43,991 nt of DNA from Mucilaginibacter sp. (GCA_028287975.1 JAQBOP010000168.1:1-43991); one strand, 5' to 3'. Shown: positions 31,834 through 39,894, counted from the first letter of the stretch. A program made the numbers and translations. The notes: generated by a model from the sequence alone, not told the origin.

Positions 31834-31967
31834 GTGTATGTTTAGCATAGATACTATCCTAAACTAATCGCATAAACTAAGACTACGTTACAAATATTAA
31901 ATTTTACATTATTTTTAATTTGGCGTACTAAAACCTTCGTTACACAAACTGCTAACCTCCCTTATCA

Positions 31968-32852
31968 ATGAAACAAATTTTTAGTGCGGCAATATTGATT
32001 TTTTGTTTTATGTCATGCAAAGTATCACACACACAGAAGGCCGGATCAGAAGGAAAGTTGCTCGAAAAAGCATATCAAGAACATTCGTCGGCAAAACTAG
32101 AATCTTTTTTCAAACGATGGCAGCGAAACGAACCTACGCTAAGCTCATCCGAACTTGATAAATTGGATGATACTGAAAAAAAAATTTATCAGCTTTTTAC
32201 TGCGCTTTATGAACCCAACACACTTTCAATTGCCCATAATTTCGATGCACAAAAGTCAAATATTAAAGCGTCTCAATATCTTATTTCTCAATCCTCGATT
32301 CGATACTGCCAGGCAGATAAAGTATATTATTCGCCGGAAGAGGCGGATAGTTGCGTAATTAAAAATATGGAAATGACAATTAAACCCGGGTCTTACTTAG
32401 AATCATTACTTTGGAATTATCGACATGGAAAAATGCCAAAATTTGTTCGTTTGTATGGGCCCTACGGAAACATACGTTCAGCGCAAATGGATACAAGCCA
32501 AAGTAAAGTTATTACCGACTTTAGGCCGGAGATACGATTTAACAATAAACAAGTACTATATCTTACTAAAAAGTACGATACCTTGCTTAGAGCTTTTCTA
32601 AACAAAGAAGATTATAGCTGGTTTTCTAAGCACCCACGTGCGCAATTTTTAGATAAGTTTATTAAACTTGAGAGATGGAATGATTATTGGGATATAAAGT
32701 TCTATCCGGTAATAACAAAAATTATATTTGATAAAAACTTCCAGTACGCGATGGTGTACATTCAAGGTGCAAAAGAGACCGCAGAAACAATGCTAAAGAA
32801 TGATAGCGGAAAATGGCGGGTGATATCAGCCATTCATACAGGGTACGATTAA
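31968..32852 (+). CDS. Lipoprotein of unknown function, AT-rich gene
   Basis: 294 residues. MKQIFSAAILIFCFMSCKVS has a lipobox (FMSC). The mature protein is Lys/Tyr/Ser-rich with no recognised domain; noticeable segments are YRHGKMPKFVRLYGPYGNIR and the C-terminal AMVYIQGAKETAETMLKNDSGKWRVISAIHTGYD, whose ending resembles lumazine/DUF-type secreted domains with a final strand pair 'KWRVI'. Base composition is clearly more A/T than the flanking genes, and it is flanked by a 176-nt gap upstream and a 730-nt gap downstream, so recent acquisition is possible. Confidence 0.75.
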   Translation: MKQIFSAAILIFCFMSCKVSHTQKAGSEGKLLEKAYQEHSSAKLESFFKRWQRNEPTLSSSELDKLDDTEKKIYQLFTALYEPNTLSIAHNFDAQKSNIKASQYLISQSSIRYCQADKVYYSPEEADSCVIKNMEMTIKPGSYLESLLWNYRHGKMPKFVRLYGPYGNIRSAQMDTSQSKVITDFRPEIRFNNKQVLYLTKKYDTLLRAFLNKEDYSWFSKHPRAQFLDKFIKLERWNDYWDIKFYPVITKIIFDKNFQYAMVYIQGAKETAETMLKNDSGKWRVISAIHTGYD

Positions 32853-32936
32853 GTACTTCTTTTTAAAGATCAACAAACCCGCTGTCCGATTTCTATGACT
32901 TCGGACGACTATGTAATGAAATGATAATAAACCAAA

Positions 32937-32960
32937 CCCAGCCACACGGTTGGGCTTTTC
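32937..32960 (+). terminator. Rho-independent terminator of the AT-rich lipoprotein gene
   Basis: CCCAGCC (32937-32943) pairs with GGTTGGG (32948-32954) with one wobble across an ACAC loop, then CTTTTC and a T-rich tail. Confidence 0.65.
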
Positions 32961-33570
32961 TATTTCTTAGTTTTTGTTTACTCTATAACGTCAATCATAG
33001 TATCTGTAATGACTATTGTTGTTATAAATTGTTTTTTACTGCAATTAATTGACGAATAATGGCGGAAATGGCCTGATTTCGTTATGTTCTGCTCCAGTTG
33101 GCACAGTTTGCCGCGGCAGCCATAGCGTGGTGTACTTGCACCTATACATGTGCTCTAACACGAACACCTATCGCTCATTTTGTTGGTGACAACACACAAC
33201 AAAGGCGGCCACAAATCTTCTTTAATACTGAATCAAAAATCTTATTTCATCCCCACAAAAATTAACATTTCACAATCATCTGATTATCAGTACATAAAAG
33301 CATAATTACACATAAATTTACTGACTTATCCTTTGTTACATTTTGTTTCACTGGTTTTTTGTAAAATATTGATTAACAAAATATTAACTCAAGATCTTGT
33401 TTCACTTGTTTCATCTGTTTCATACTTTCGTGAAACAAAACATCGCTTCACGCCGCATCCCTGCGCCGGCCTTTGGGGTAATTACACGTTGATCTTTGTT
33501 AGCCTGCGGTAAAGTTTTTTGATAAAACACCTTTTACCTTTCTGCGTTCACCTTTCACCTTACTACTTTG
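32960..33570. other. Gene-free stretch of about 600 nt with GTTTCA repeats
   Basis: No start-to-stop frame of credible length or codon use on either strand. The middle (about 33050-33220) is GC-richer and the rest AT-rich. At 33399-33425 there are three consecutive 9-nt units beginning GTTTCA (GTTTCACTT, GTTTCATCT, GTTTCATAC), with an inverted GTGAAAC at 33430-33436 and another GTTTCAC at 33345-33351. The last unit and the inverted copy form a GTTTCA-N8-TGAAAC dyad. This may be an operator array, a decayed mobile element or a small RNA locus. Confidence 0.5.
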
Positions 33571-33578
33571 TATATTTG
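33571..33578 (+). promoter_or_regulatory. -7 box for mqnC
   Basis: TATATTTG, a full TAnnTTTG match, ending 4 nt before the ATG at 33583. A possible TTG start at 33568 lies upstream of and within the box, so it cannot be used; this decides the start. No TTTG at the -33 distance. Confidence 0.6.
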
Positions 33579-33582
33579 CCTT

Positions 33583-34707
33583 ATGAATACTGCCGATCTG
33601 TTACAGCGTGCTTCGCGGTTTGAATTTTTGAGTATTGAGGAAGGGGTCTACCTGCACTATAACGCGTCTACCGCCGACCTGATGTATGTGGCTAACGAGC
33701 TGCGTAAAAAGCAGGTGCCGCATGGCAAGGTAACCTGGCAGATTGACCGGAATGTTAACACCACCAACGTTTGTATTGCCAACTGCAAGTTTTGTAATTT
33801 CTTCCGTCGCCCCGGCCACGAGGATAGCTATATCACCGATATTGAAACCTATAAACAAAAGATAGAAGAAACGTTCCGCCTGGGCGGCGACCAGTTGCTG
33901 CTGCAAGGCGGCCATCACCCCGACCTGGGCTTGAGTTTCTATACCGACCTGTTTAAACAACTCAAAGAATTATATCCAACGCTTAAACTCCACTCGTTAG
34001 GCCCGCCTGAAATAGCGCACGTGGCAAAGCTGGAGAACATGAGCCATATTGATGTGCTTCGTGCCATGAAAGAATCAGGTTTGGATTCGCTGCCCGGAGC
34101 AGGTGCCGAAATACTGAACGACCGTGTGCGCCGCCTGATCTCGAAGGGTAAATGCGGCGGTAAAGAATGGCTGGATGTTATGCGCGCCGCGCACCAGTTG
34201 AACCTGCCAAGCTCGGCTACCATGATGTTTGGCCATGTTGAAACTATAGAAGAGCGTTTTGAGCACCTGGTTTGGATCCGCGAGGTACAGTCAGAAAAAC
34301 CTGAAGGCCATCATGGTTTTATCGCGTTCATCCCCTGGCCGTTCCAGGATGATGGTACCTTACTACGTAAAGTACGCGGCATCACCAATAACGTTACAGG
34401 CGATGAATATATCCGCATGATTGCGCTGAGTCGCATTATGCTGCCGAACATTAAAAACATACAGGCTTCATGGTTAACGGTAGGCAAGCAGGTAGCACAG
34501 ATCTGTTTAAATGCAGGCGCTAATGATTTTGGGTCGATCATGATCGAAGAGAATGTAGTATCAGCCGCAGGCGCGCCACATCGTTTCACGGCTAAAGGTA
34601 TCCAGGATTCTATCATAGCAGCAGGGTTTGAGCCACAGCTCCGCAACCAAAAATATGATTGGCGCGAAACGCCTGCACAGTTGGAAGAACAGGTGATCAA
34701 TTATTAG
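33583..34707 (+). CDS. mqnC: Cyclic dehypoxanthinyl futalosine synthase (radical SAM)
   Basis: 374 residues. Radical SAM enzyme of the futalosine route to menaquinone, forming cyclic DHFL from dehypoxanthine futalosine. The [4Fe-4S] ligands are C64, C68 and C71 in VCIANCKFCNFF. Family blocks follow: LLLQGGHHPDLGLSFY, SLPGAGAEILNDRVR, SATMMFGHVET, GFIAFIPWPFQDDGT, and the C-terminal SWLTVGKQVAQICLNAGANDFGSIMIEENVV. MqnC rather than MqnE is preferred on the MMFGHVET and GANDFGS blocks. The rest of the pathway is not in the window. The stop is followed directly by 'agtcataagtc' words. Confidence 0.93.
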   Translation: MNTADLLQRASRFEFLSIEEGVYLHYNASTADLMYVANELRKKQVPHGKVTWQIDRNVNTTNVCIANCKFCNFFRRPGHEDSYITDIETYKQKIEETFRLGGDQLLLQGGHHPDLGLSFYTDLFKQLKELYPTLKLHSLGPPEIAHVAKLENMSHIDVLRAMKESGLDSLPGAGAEILNDRVRRLISKGKCGGKEWLDVMRAAHQLNLPSSATMMFGHVETIEERFEHLVWIREVQSEKPEGHHGFIAFIPWPFQDDGTLLRKVRGITNNVTGDEYIRMIALSRIMLPNIKNIQASWLTVGKQVAQICLNAGANDFGSIMIEENVVSAAGAPHRFTAKGIQDSIIAAGFEPQLRNQKYDWRETPAQLEEQVINY

Positions 34708-34776
34708 TCATAAGTCGGTAGTCTTTAGTACGAAGCCATTAGTACGCGAACCAATGACGTAATGACCAATGACAAT
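34708..34776. repeat. Word-repeat spacer between convergent mqnC and GH26-like genes
   Basis: Words of the kind AAGTCGGTAGTC, TTAGTACGAAGC, TTAGTACGCGAA, and ACCAATGAC twice (34750-34758 and 34765-34773, 6 nt apart). It starts right after the mqnC stop and runs to the stop of the convergent gene at 34778. No terminator of normal shape is seen. Confidence 0.6.
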
Positions 34777-34777
34777 C

Positions 34778-35785
34778 CTAATCCAAACCACCCTTTGCAG
34801 CCCTTGCTTTTAAGCGCTTAAGTGACAATGGGGTTTGGTCTAACGTCTGGCCCACACCCCCGTCGGGTAAATTAAAATAGCAAACATAGCGACAACCGTA
34901 TTTGCAGGTTTTTATCCAATCGTAGACCGCGTCAATATATTGCGGGCAATCTCCAACGCCATGTAATTCATTTGGTTTAGTTCCTTTCGGGGAGACATTG
35001 CCAAATTCACCGATACAGGTTGGCTTTTTATGCTGATTGGCAAACTCAGCCTGCCACTGCAACATATATTCGCCTTTGGTTATCCTGTCCAGCATTTGCT
35101 GTTGGGTTGGGTCTTTGTCACCCCAGATCATACCGTAAGTATCTGACCCGATAACATCTACCACATCATTCCCCGGGTAAAACGGAACAGGATCAGGCGT
35201 CCCGGCATTTACACACCATACTATATTAATTACCTGCCCGTTAACAGCGGCCACGTTAAAACCTTGCCTGATCAAAGGTACCGCCCTGCGCCAGGCCGCG
35301 ATAAACAGATCAGGTGTTTGCCGCATGGGGTTCATATTAAATTCCCACCATAAACGGGCGTAAACGGTTTTCGGGCCATATTTGGCCAGGCATTTGCCAA
35401 GGGAAATGAAGGTGCTATCCTGTAGTCCCGAAATGATCTCTTTTAAATAGCCGTTGTAATCAGTACCCTGATCGGTAGGTATCAATGGCACGCCCACATC
35501 AATCGGACGGTCGAAATGGTTTGCCTTCCAGTCAGGAACGCCGCTTTCTTTAGCCCACATCCAATTGCCATCGGCAATATCTTTCCAGTTAGACCGTCCC
35601 ATCCAGGTACCCATTATTTCCTGTTTAATGCCATACTGCTCTATACTTTTGCCGCTGTTACCGGTTAGGGTCCTGACGTGTTTATAAGTTGGCGTATCAA
35701 TCTGTGGAATTGCGAATACTGTATCGCCTTTAAATAATATTAAGAATATCACCAGGCATCGCAAACAGAAAATTGATCTTATCAT
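34778..35785 (-). CDS. Exported glycoside hydrolase, GH26-like (beta-mannanase-type clan GH-A)
   Basis: 335 residues; signal peptide MIRSIFCLRCLVIFLILFKG ending about residue 25. The TIM-barrel GH26 pattern: MGTWMGRSNW early, the acid/base Glu E148 in VYARLWWEFNMNPMR, a substrate-loop DVIGSDTYGMIWGD, and the nucleophile E260 in KPTCIGEFGNVSP. The C-terminal segment CRYVCYFNLPDGG closes the barrel. GH26 cleaves mannans, some xylans or glucans; the substrate is not decidable. The frame extends 27 codons further upstream, but that part crosses a strong terminator of the upstream gene (35851-35880), so ATG 35785 is chosen. Confidence 0.8.
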   Translation of the reverse strand: MIRSIFCLRCLVIFLILFKGDTVFAIPQIDTPTYKHVRTLTGNSGKSIEQYGIKQEIMGTWMGRSNWKDIADGNWMWAKESGVPDWKANHFDRPIDVGVPLIPTDQGTDYNGYLKEIISGLQDSTFISLGKCLAKYGPKTVYARLWWEFNMNPMRQTPDLFIAAWRRAVPLIRQGFNVAAVNGQVINIVWCVNAGTPDPVPFYPGNDVVDVIGSDTYGMIWGDKDPTQQQMLDRITKGEYMLQWQAEFANQHKKPTCIGEFGNVSPKGTKPNELHGVGDCPQYIDAVYDWIKTCKYGCRYVCYFNLPDGGVGQTLDQTPLSLKRLKARAAKGGLD

Positions 35786-35850
35786 ATCGTTCTTATATAA
35801 CCATATAAAAATGCGATTTAAATCCGGATGTAGGTAATCTGCAAAAAGCA

Positions 35851-35880
35851 AAAAACGCCCCGGCAAGCCGGGGCGTTTTT
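35851..35880 (-). terminator. Rho-independent terminator of the ferritin-like gene pair
   Basis: Perfect 13-bp stem (35851-35863 with 35868-35880) with a CAAG loop and GC core ACGCCCCGG; five T residues on the reverse strand close it. It is 19 nt past the stop of the ferritin-like gene. Confidence 0.93.
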
Positions 35881-35898
35881 AAACATAGGTATTTAATA

Positions 35899-36738
35899 TT
35901 ATTTCACACCAAAAGGTGCTACTAAAGCAACAACTTGTGCCGAAGTTAACGGCTCGTCGAAACTTGCTGTCGCTGCTGCGCTTGATACGTTACCACTTAC
36001 ACCTGCAAGACTGGTAATGGTTACTCCGCCCTGACTGATGTTATCTTCGCCTGCATAGTTGCCATCAACGGCGGCTATACCAGTATCGTTAGCACCAACT
36101 ATCCATGGTTTGGTAGTTGTTGCGCCTCTTGTTCTGCGGATCTGGCGAATAGCCGAAGCGTGACGCGCTTCAACAGAGTGAATGTTCAATGCCGGGGTTA
36201 AAGCGCCATTGTTTCCTAATAAGAAACCAGCCTGGCCTTTATACGCACGTACACCTGTATCTTCAAATGCTTGCGCTACCGCGAAGAAGGTATCTAAGTT
36301 TGTTAATACAGTTGGGAAAGTTCCACCTGCTGTAAAATCATAAACACCGGCAGTACCTTGAGTACTTTGAGCAACTGCTGCCGAACCTAATACACCTTGT
36401 AAAAACTTAACGTGCGCATTTTCATGGCCCTGGATAAGCGTGATATACCCTTTTTCTGCTGTAGAGAAGCCTAATGAAGAAGCTGCACCGGCATTGTAAA
36501 ATGCTGATTCAAGATATTCTAATTTCAATGCATAATTCAACACATCAGTTACAGATGGTGTAGCAGCCTGGCCATAAGCCTTTTTAAACAATGTGCTAAA
36601 AGCAAATGGCATAGCAGCAATTGCTACTTTTGAACCAAAGCTGGTGATATTTTTTATCGCTGCGCGACGTGGACTGATCCTGTCCTGAAACTCGGGATCT
36701 GCTTTTTCAATTTCTTCTATTATTCCAAATAAATTCAT
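35899..36738 (-). CDS. Ferritin-like domain protein with Tat-like N-terminus
   Basis: 279 residues. N-terminal SPRRAAIKNITSFGSKVAIAAMPFAFS resembles a twin-arginine export signal (R-R with a hydrophobic run) though preceded by 23 residues. The ferritin-like four-helix part shows two E-x6-Y/H-type metal motifs: LKLEYLESAFYNAG and GHENAHVKFL, then AFEDTGVRAYKGQAG and HSVEARHASAIRQIR. This matches the Ferritin_2 family (Pfam PF13668), whose function is uncertain. It follows its paralogue by 13 nt; the pair is one operon with a terminator downstream. Confidence 0.87.
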   Translation of the reverse strand: MNLFGIIEEIEKADPEFQDRISPRRAAIKNITSFGSKVAIAAMPFAFSTLFKKAYGQAATPSVTDVLNYALKLEYLESAFYNAGAASSLGFSTAEKGYITLIQGHENAHVKFLQGVLGSAAVAQSTQGTAGVYDFTAGGTFPTVLTNLDTFFAVAQAFEDTGVRAYKGQAGFLLGNNGALTPALNIHSVEARHASAIRQIRRTRGATTTKPWIVGANDTGIAAVDGNYAGEDNISQGGVTITSLAGVSGNVSSAAATASFDEPLTSAQVVALVAPFGVK

Positions 36739-36751
36739 GACTTTTCTATTT

Positions 36752-37453
36752 TTAAGATGCTACATAACCATAATTAGATGCACTCACTTTAGTAGTAAGG
36801 TAGGTATTTGCTATAGGCAATACCTGTGCAATGGTTTGTTGTTTATCCATACCATTAGCATCAAGTATTGTAGTATCAGCAAAACTGCCCGGACTAACTA
36901 AATTGCGGATGTATGAAGCGTGACGCGCCTCAACAGATACAATTTTTCCCGCAATTAACAAGTAGTCAGCGTTTTGAATTAAATAACCTGCGCCGTTGTA
37001 AGCGCTTACGCCGGTATCCTCAAACGCTTTCGCAGCAGCTAATACGCTATCGCGTTTTGAAAAGTCAATGGCACTGAAATTTGGCGTTAATGATTTAATA
37101 GCGTGGGTGCCTAAAGCCGCTTTAAAAAATTCACGGTGCGCAACTTCGTGATCACGAATATCTGTTAATAAAGCAATCTCATCAGCTGTTGCACCTGTAT
37201 ACATGTGGGCCGCCACATTAATGTAAAATGCAGCTTCTAGTTGCTCCAGTGCGTAAGCGTAGTTAAGTATTGCCAGATCGCCCTTAGCGCCAATGTCAAC
37301 ACCTGTTGAAATAGAGGGGCCCGGGTTTTTGTCTTTATGACATGAGGCTGCTGCCAATACGCCTACTGCGGCGGCACCAGCTCCGGCATAACGTAAAAAC
37401 GACCTCCTGGCCATGTTTACATCAGCTTTCTCAAATAATTTTTCTGTTTCCAT
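36752..37453 (-). CDS. Ferritin-like domain lipoprotein, first gene of the pair
   Basis: 233 residues. MARRSFLRYAGAGAAAVGVLAAASCHK inside the N-terminus is a twin-arginine signal ending in a lipobox (AASC), so the protein should be folded before export and lipid-anchored. The four-helix core has the same metal motifs as the next gene: YALEQLEAAFY, DHEVAHREFFKAAL, AFEDTGVSAYNGAGY and SVEARHASYIRNL. So the operon encodes two divergent Ferritin_2 paralogues. The 344-nt region upstream holds its promoter, but I see no full TAnnTTTG there. Confidence 0.87.
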   Translation of the reverse strand: METEKLFEKADVNMARRSFLRYAGAGAAAVGVLAAASCHKDKNPGPSISTGVDIGAKGDLAILNYAYALEQLEAAFYINVAAHMYTGATADEIALLTDIRDHEVAHREFFKAALGTHAIKSLTPNFSAIDFSKRDSVLAAAKAFEDTGVSAYNGAGYLIQNADYLLIAGKIVSVEARHASYIRNLVSPGSFADTTILDANGMDKQQTIAQVLPIANTYLTTKVSASNYGYVAS

Positions 37454-37717
37454 GAGTGAATTGTTGAATTTGATGTTTTAGTATATTTAAGTAATAATTT
37501 CCTGGTTGTCTTTTTAACCTACGTGTAATGAAATGGATGCGGTTTTCATATTTTCAATAGATTGTTATTCCTGTCAGGAATTATTAAGTTTTTATTAAAA
37601 AAACTATTCAATATTGAAATATTCATAATTTCGATTGTGCTCCCGCATAATTAAAAGCATCTCAGTATCATGTTAAAATCATGTCCGGAGTTAATTTCCA
37701 TGTAAGAAGTCTATATT

Positions 37718-37750
37718 GCGTATAGCTAAAGCTATACGCTGGCCTTTTTT
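37718..37750 (+). terminator. Orphan terminator-like hairpin upstream of scpB
   Basis: Perfect 9-bp stem GCGTATAGC/GCTATACGC (37718-37726 and 37731-37739) with TAAA loop, then TGGCC and six T. It points along the forward strand, yet the only gene upstream (37453) runs the other way. It may end a small RNA or a leader transcript from the 37454-37717 region; the rest of that 344-nt gap is AT-rich with no ORF. Confidence 0.6.
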
Positions 37751-37797
37751 CATTTAAAACTTGTTACACATGCCAGGAATACTAATTTTACTGAATA

Positions 37798-38358
37798 ATG
37801 GAGAATCCTGAATTGTATATAGAGGCGCTTGTTTTTGCTTCAGAACAAAGCATTCGTGCTGAGGAAATAATATACTGTTTGCAGGCTGCCTTTGAACGCG
37901 ACTTTACAACCGAGGAAGTAAATACGAGCATTGCAAACATTACAAACAAATATGTGGCAGATAGTTTTGCCATTGAACTGGTTCATGTAAATAACGGTTA
38001 CCAGTTTCTTACAAAGAAAACTTATCATCCTGTTATCAGCTTGCTGCAACTACAGCGGTCGAAAAAGAAATTAAGCCAGGCCGCTTTAGAAACCCTTGCA
38101 ATCATTGCCTACAAACAACCCGTAACCAAAACTGAGGTAGAGCAAATACGCGGTGTTAATTGTGACTATTCAATACAAAAGTTGCTGGAAAAGGAGTTGA
38201 TCGCAATAAATGGGAAGTCTGAGGCGCTTGGAAAACCAATTTTATATGGCACAAGCTCGCTTTTTATGGACTATTTTGGAATAAATAACATTGAAGAATT
38301 ACCTCATATAAAAGAACTTACAGATGGTTCAAGTTCAATTGGCGAGCAACAGGAATAA
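37798..38358 (+). CDS. scpB: SMC-Scp complex subunit ScpB
   Basis: 186 residues. ScpB is a kleisin-binding winged-helix protein that works with SMC and ScpA in chromosome segregation. Two winged-helix domains are visible: IEALVFASEQSIRAEEIIYCLQAAF ... GYQFLTKKTYHPVI, then LSQAALETLAIIAYKQPVTKTEVEQIRGVNCDYSIQKLLEKELI, ending with YGTSSLFMDYFGINNIEELP, all typical. The TAATTTTA sequence before the ATG is a near match to TAnnTTTG. ScpA and SMC are not in the window. Confidence 0.93.
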   Translation: MENPELYIEALVFASEQSIRAEEIIYCLQAAFERDFTTEEVNTSIANITNKYVADSFAIELVHVNNGYQFLTKKTYHPVISLLQLQRSKKKLSQAALETLAIIAYKQPVTKTEVEQIRGVNCDYSIQKLLEKELIAINGKSEALGKPILYGTSSLFMDYFGINNIEELPHIKELTDGSSSIGEQQE

Positions 38359-38488
38359 ATTTTAAATGTTTTTTTTTTCAAATTGATTTTTCGTTATTTT
38401 TACTAATAATAACAAACACATTATTTAAGGAAGATTTTATAAATTATTAAGCTTATCCTAATTTTAATTTTATAATAAATATCACCCC

Positions 38489-38674
38489 ATGGGAACGCCA
38501 AAAAAAAATACTGACAAGAACATTCCTAAAAACTCGGATGCAGAAGATGATGATGACGACTTGGAAACGACACCAAAGAAAAAAGTAGTTGACGAGGACG
38601 ACGACTTTGATGGGCCTTTGGACGACTTGGGCTTTGAAGAGTTTGGTGATGATGACGACGACGACGATTATTAA
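38489..38674 (+). CDS. 61-residue Asp/Glu-rich disordered microprotein
   Basis: Starts ATG 38489 (MGTPKKNTDKN). About 45% of the residues are Asp or Glu, with DDDDD runs in the middle and a DDDDDDDY end, separated by two KKxx patches; only the hydrophobic LDDLGFEEF breaks it. No signal peptide, so it should be cytoplasmic; proteins like this can act as DNA mimics, acidic tails or metal/RNA-chaperone partners, but nothing shows which. It is a separate unit after scpB (130-nt gap), with its own terminator at 38701-38733. The exact function is unknown. Confidence 0.72.
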   Translation: MGTPKKNTDKNIPKNSDAEDDDDDLETTPKKKVVDEDDDFDGPLDDLGFEEFGDDDDDDDY

Positions 38675-38700
38675 TAACTATATTAGCTAACGTATTTTAA

Positions 38701-38733
38701 AGCATTCAGAATACCTCTCTGGATGCTTTTTTT
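38701..38733 (+). terminator. Rho-independent terminator of the Asp-rich microprotein gene
   Basis: AGCATTCAGA (38701-38710) pairs with TCTGGATGCT (38718-38727), one G-T pair, 7-nt loop, then seven T. Confidence 0.88.
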
Positions 38734-38750
38734 ATATTTAAAGTTTCTGC

Positions 38751-39869
38751 ATGACCGTAATTGAAGTTAAAGATAAAGCCACAAAAAAAGCGTTCTTAGA
38801 TACCGCCCGGATCATTTATAAAAATGATGATAACTGGGTTTGCCCGCTTGATAATGATATCGAGGCTGTTTTTGATCCGCTTAAAAACAACTTTCATAAA
38901 GATGGCAAGTGCACCCGATGGATCTTAAAAAATGATAAAGGCGATCTGGTTGGGCGGGTAGCAGCATTTATCAATAATAAGAAAGCCTATCATTACGAAC
39001 AGCCTACCGGTGGGATGGGATTTTTTGAGTGTATTAACGACGAAAAAGCTGCTTTCCTGCTGTTTGACACTGCAAAAAACTGGTTAAAAGAAAACGGCAT
39101 GCAGGCTATGGACGGGCCCATTAATTTTGGCGAGAATGATACCTTTTGGGGATTGTTGGTTGAAGGTTTTTCGCCGCCGTCGTACGGCATGAACTATAAT
39201 CCGCCTTACTATAAAGCGTTTTTTGATAATTATGGCTTTAAAAAAATGTACGAGCAGATAACCAATCACCTGGATATACATAAGCCATTTCCCGAGCGTT
39301 TTTATAAAATAGCAAAGTGGGTTAGCCAAAAACCCGGCTATGAATTTAAACACCTGGAAACAAAACAGATTGAAAAATTCGCGACCGATTTTATTGAAAT
39401 ATATAACGATGCATGGGCCGGTTTTGAAAACTTTGTACCGATAAATTACAATACCATATTAGAAAGCTTTAATAAAATGAAGCCCATTATGGACGAAAAT
39501 TTAATCCTGTTTGCCTATGTAAATGGCGAACCTGCATCATTCAACATAGTTTTACCGGATGCCAACCAAATGCTAAAGCCGCTAAACGGTAAGCTTAACC
39601 TAATAGGTAAACTAAAGTTTTTATATTATAAATGGAAAGGTGTAAAGCGCATGCGGGCCATAGTAATGGGTACTAAGCAAAAGTTTCAAAATCATGGTTT
39701 AGAATCCGCATTGTTTATTAAATTGGGAGAGTATGTGCTACCACTTAACCAGTATGATGTATTAGAATTATCATGGGTGGGCGATTTTAATGAAAAAATG
39801 GTAGCACTACACGCCTCAATGGGAGCCACTTTTGCCAACAAGCATTTAACTATGCGTTATATTTTCTGA
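38751..39869 (+). CDS. GNAT-like acyltransferase-fold protein (YghO-like)
   Basis: 372 residues. The N-terminal part (FLDTARIIYKNDDNWVCPL, GDLVGRVAAFINN, GGMGFFECINDEKAAFLLFDTAKNWLKENGM) and the C-terminal part (FAYVNGEPASFNIVLPD, GTKQKFQNHGLESALFIKLGE, DVLELSWVGDFNEKMVALHASMGA) both look like degenerate GNAT domains. Overall length and pattern are those of the YghO-like family, conserved but of unsettled activity. It starts 18 nt after a terminator T run; TATATTTA is a weak -7 box. A convergent XRE regulator lies beyond a strong shared terminator at 39895-39937. Confidence 0.78.
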   Translation: MTVIEVKDKATKKAFLDTARIIYKNDDNWVCPLDNDIEAVFDPLKNNFHKDGKCTRWILKNDKGDLVGRVAAFINNKKAYHYEQPTGGMGFFECINDEKAAFLLFDTAKNWLKENGMQAMDGPINFGENDTFWGLLVEGFSPPSYGMNYNPPYYKAFFDNYGFKKMYEQITNHLDIHKPFPERFYKIAKWVSQKPGYEFKHLETKQIEKFATDFIEIYNDAWAGFENFVPINYNTILESFNKMKPIMDENLILFAYVNGEPASFNIVLPDANQMLKPLNGKLNLIGKLKFLYYKWKGVKRMRAIVMGTKQKFQNHGLESALFIKLGEYVLPLNQYDVLELSWVGDFNEKMVALHASMGATFANKHLTMRYIF

Positions 39870-39894
39870 TCCAGCCGAAAACAGGCCAAAGCAA

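Noticed and set aside
33050-33220. Possible integron attC or small RNA
   Set aside because: GC-richer and hairpin-like in places, but no core sites or integrase seen; I cannot support either call.
35786-35866. N-terminal extension of the GH26-like protein
   Set aside because: It crosses a perfect terminator stem of the upstream operon; a signal peptide starts at 35785.
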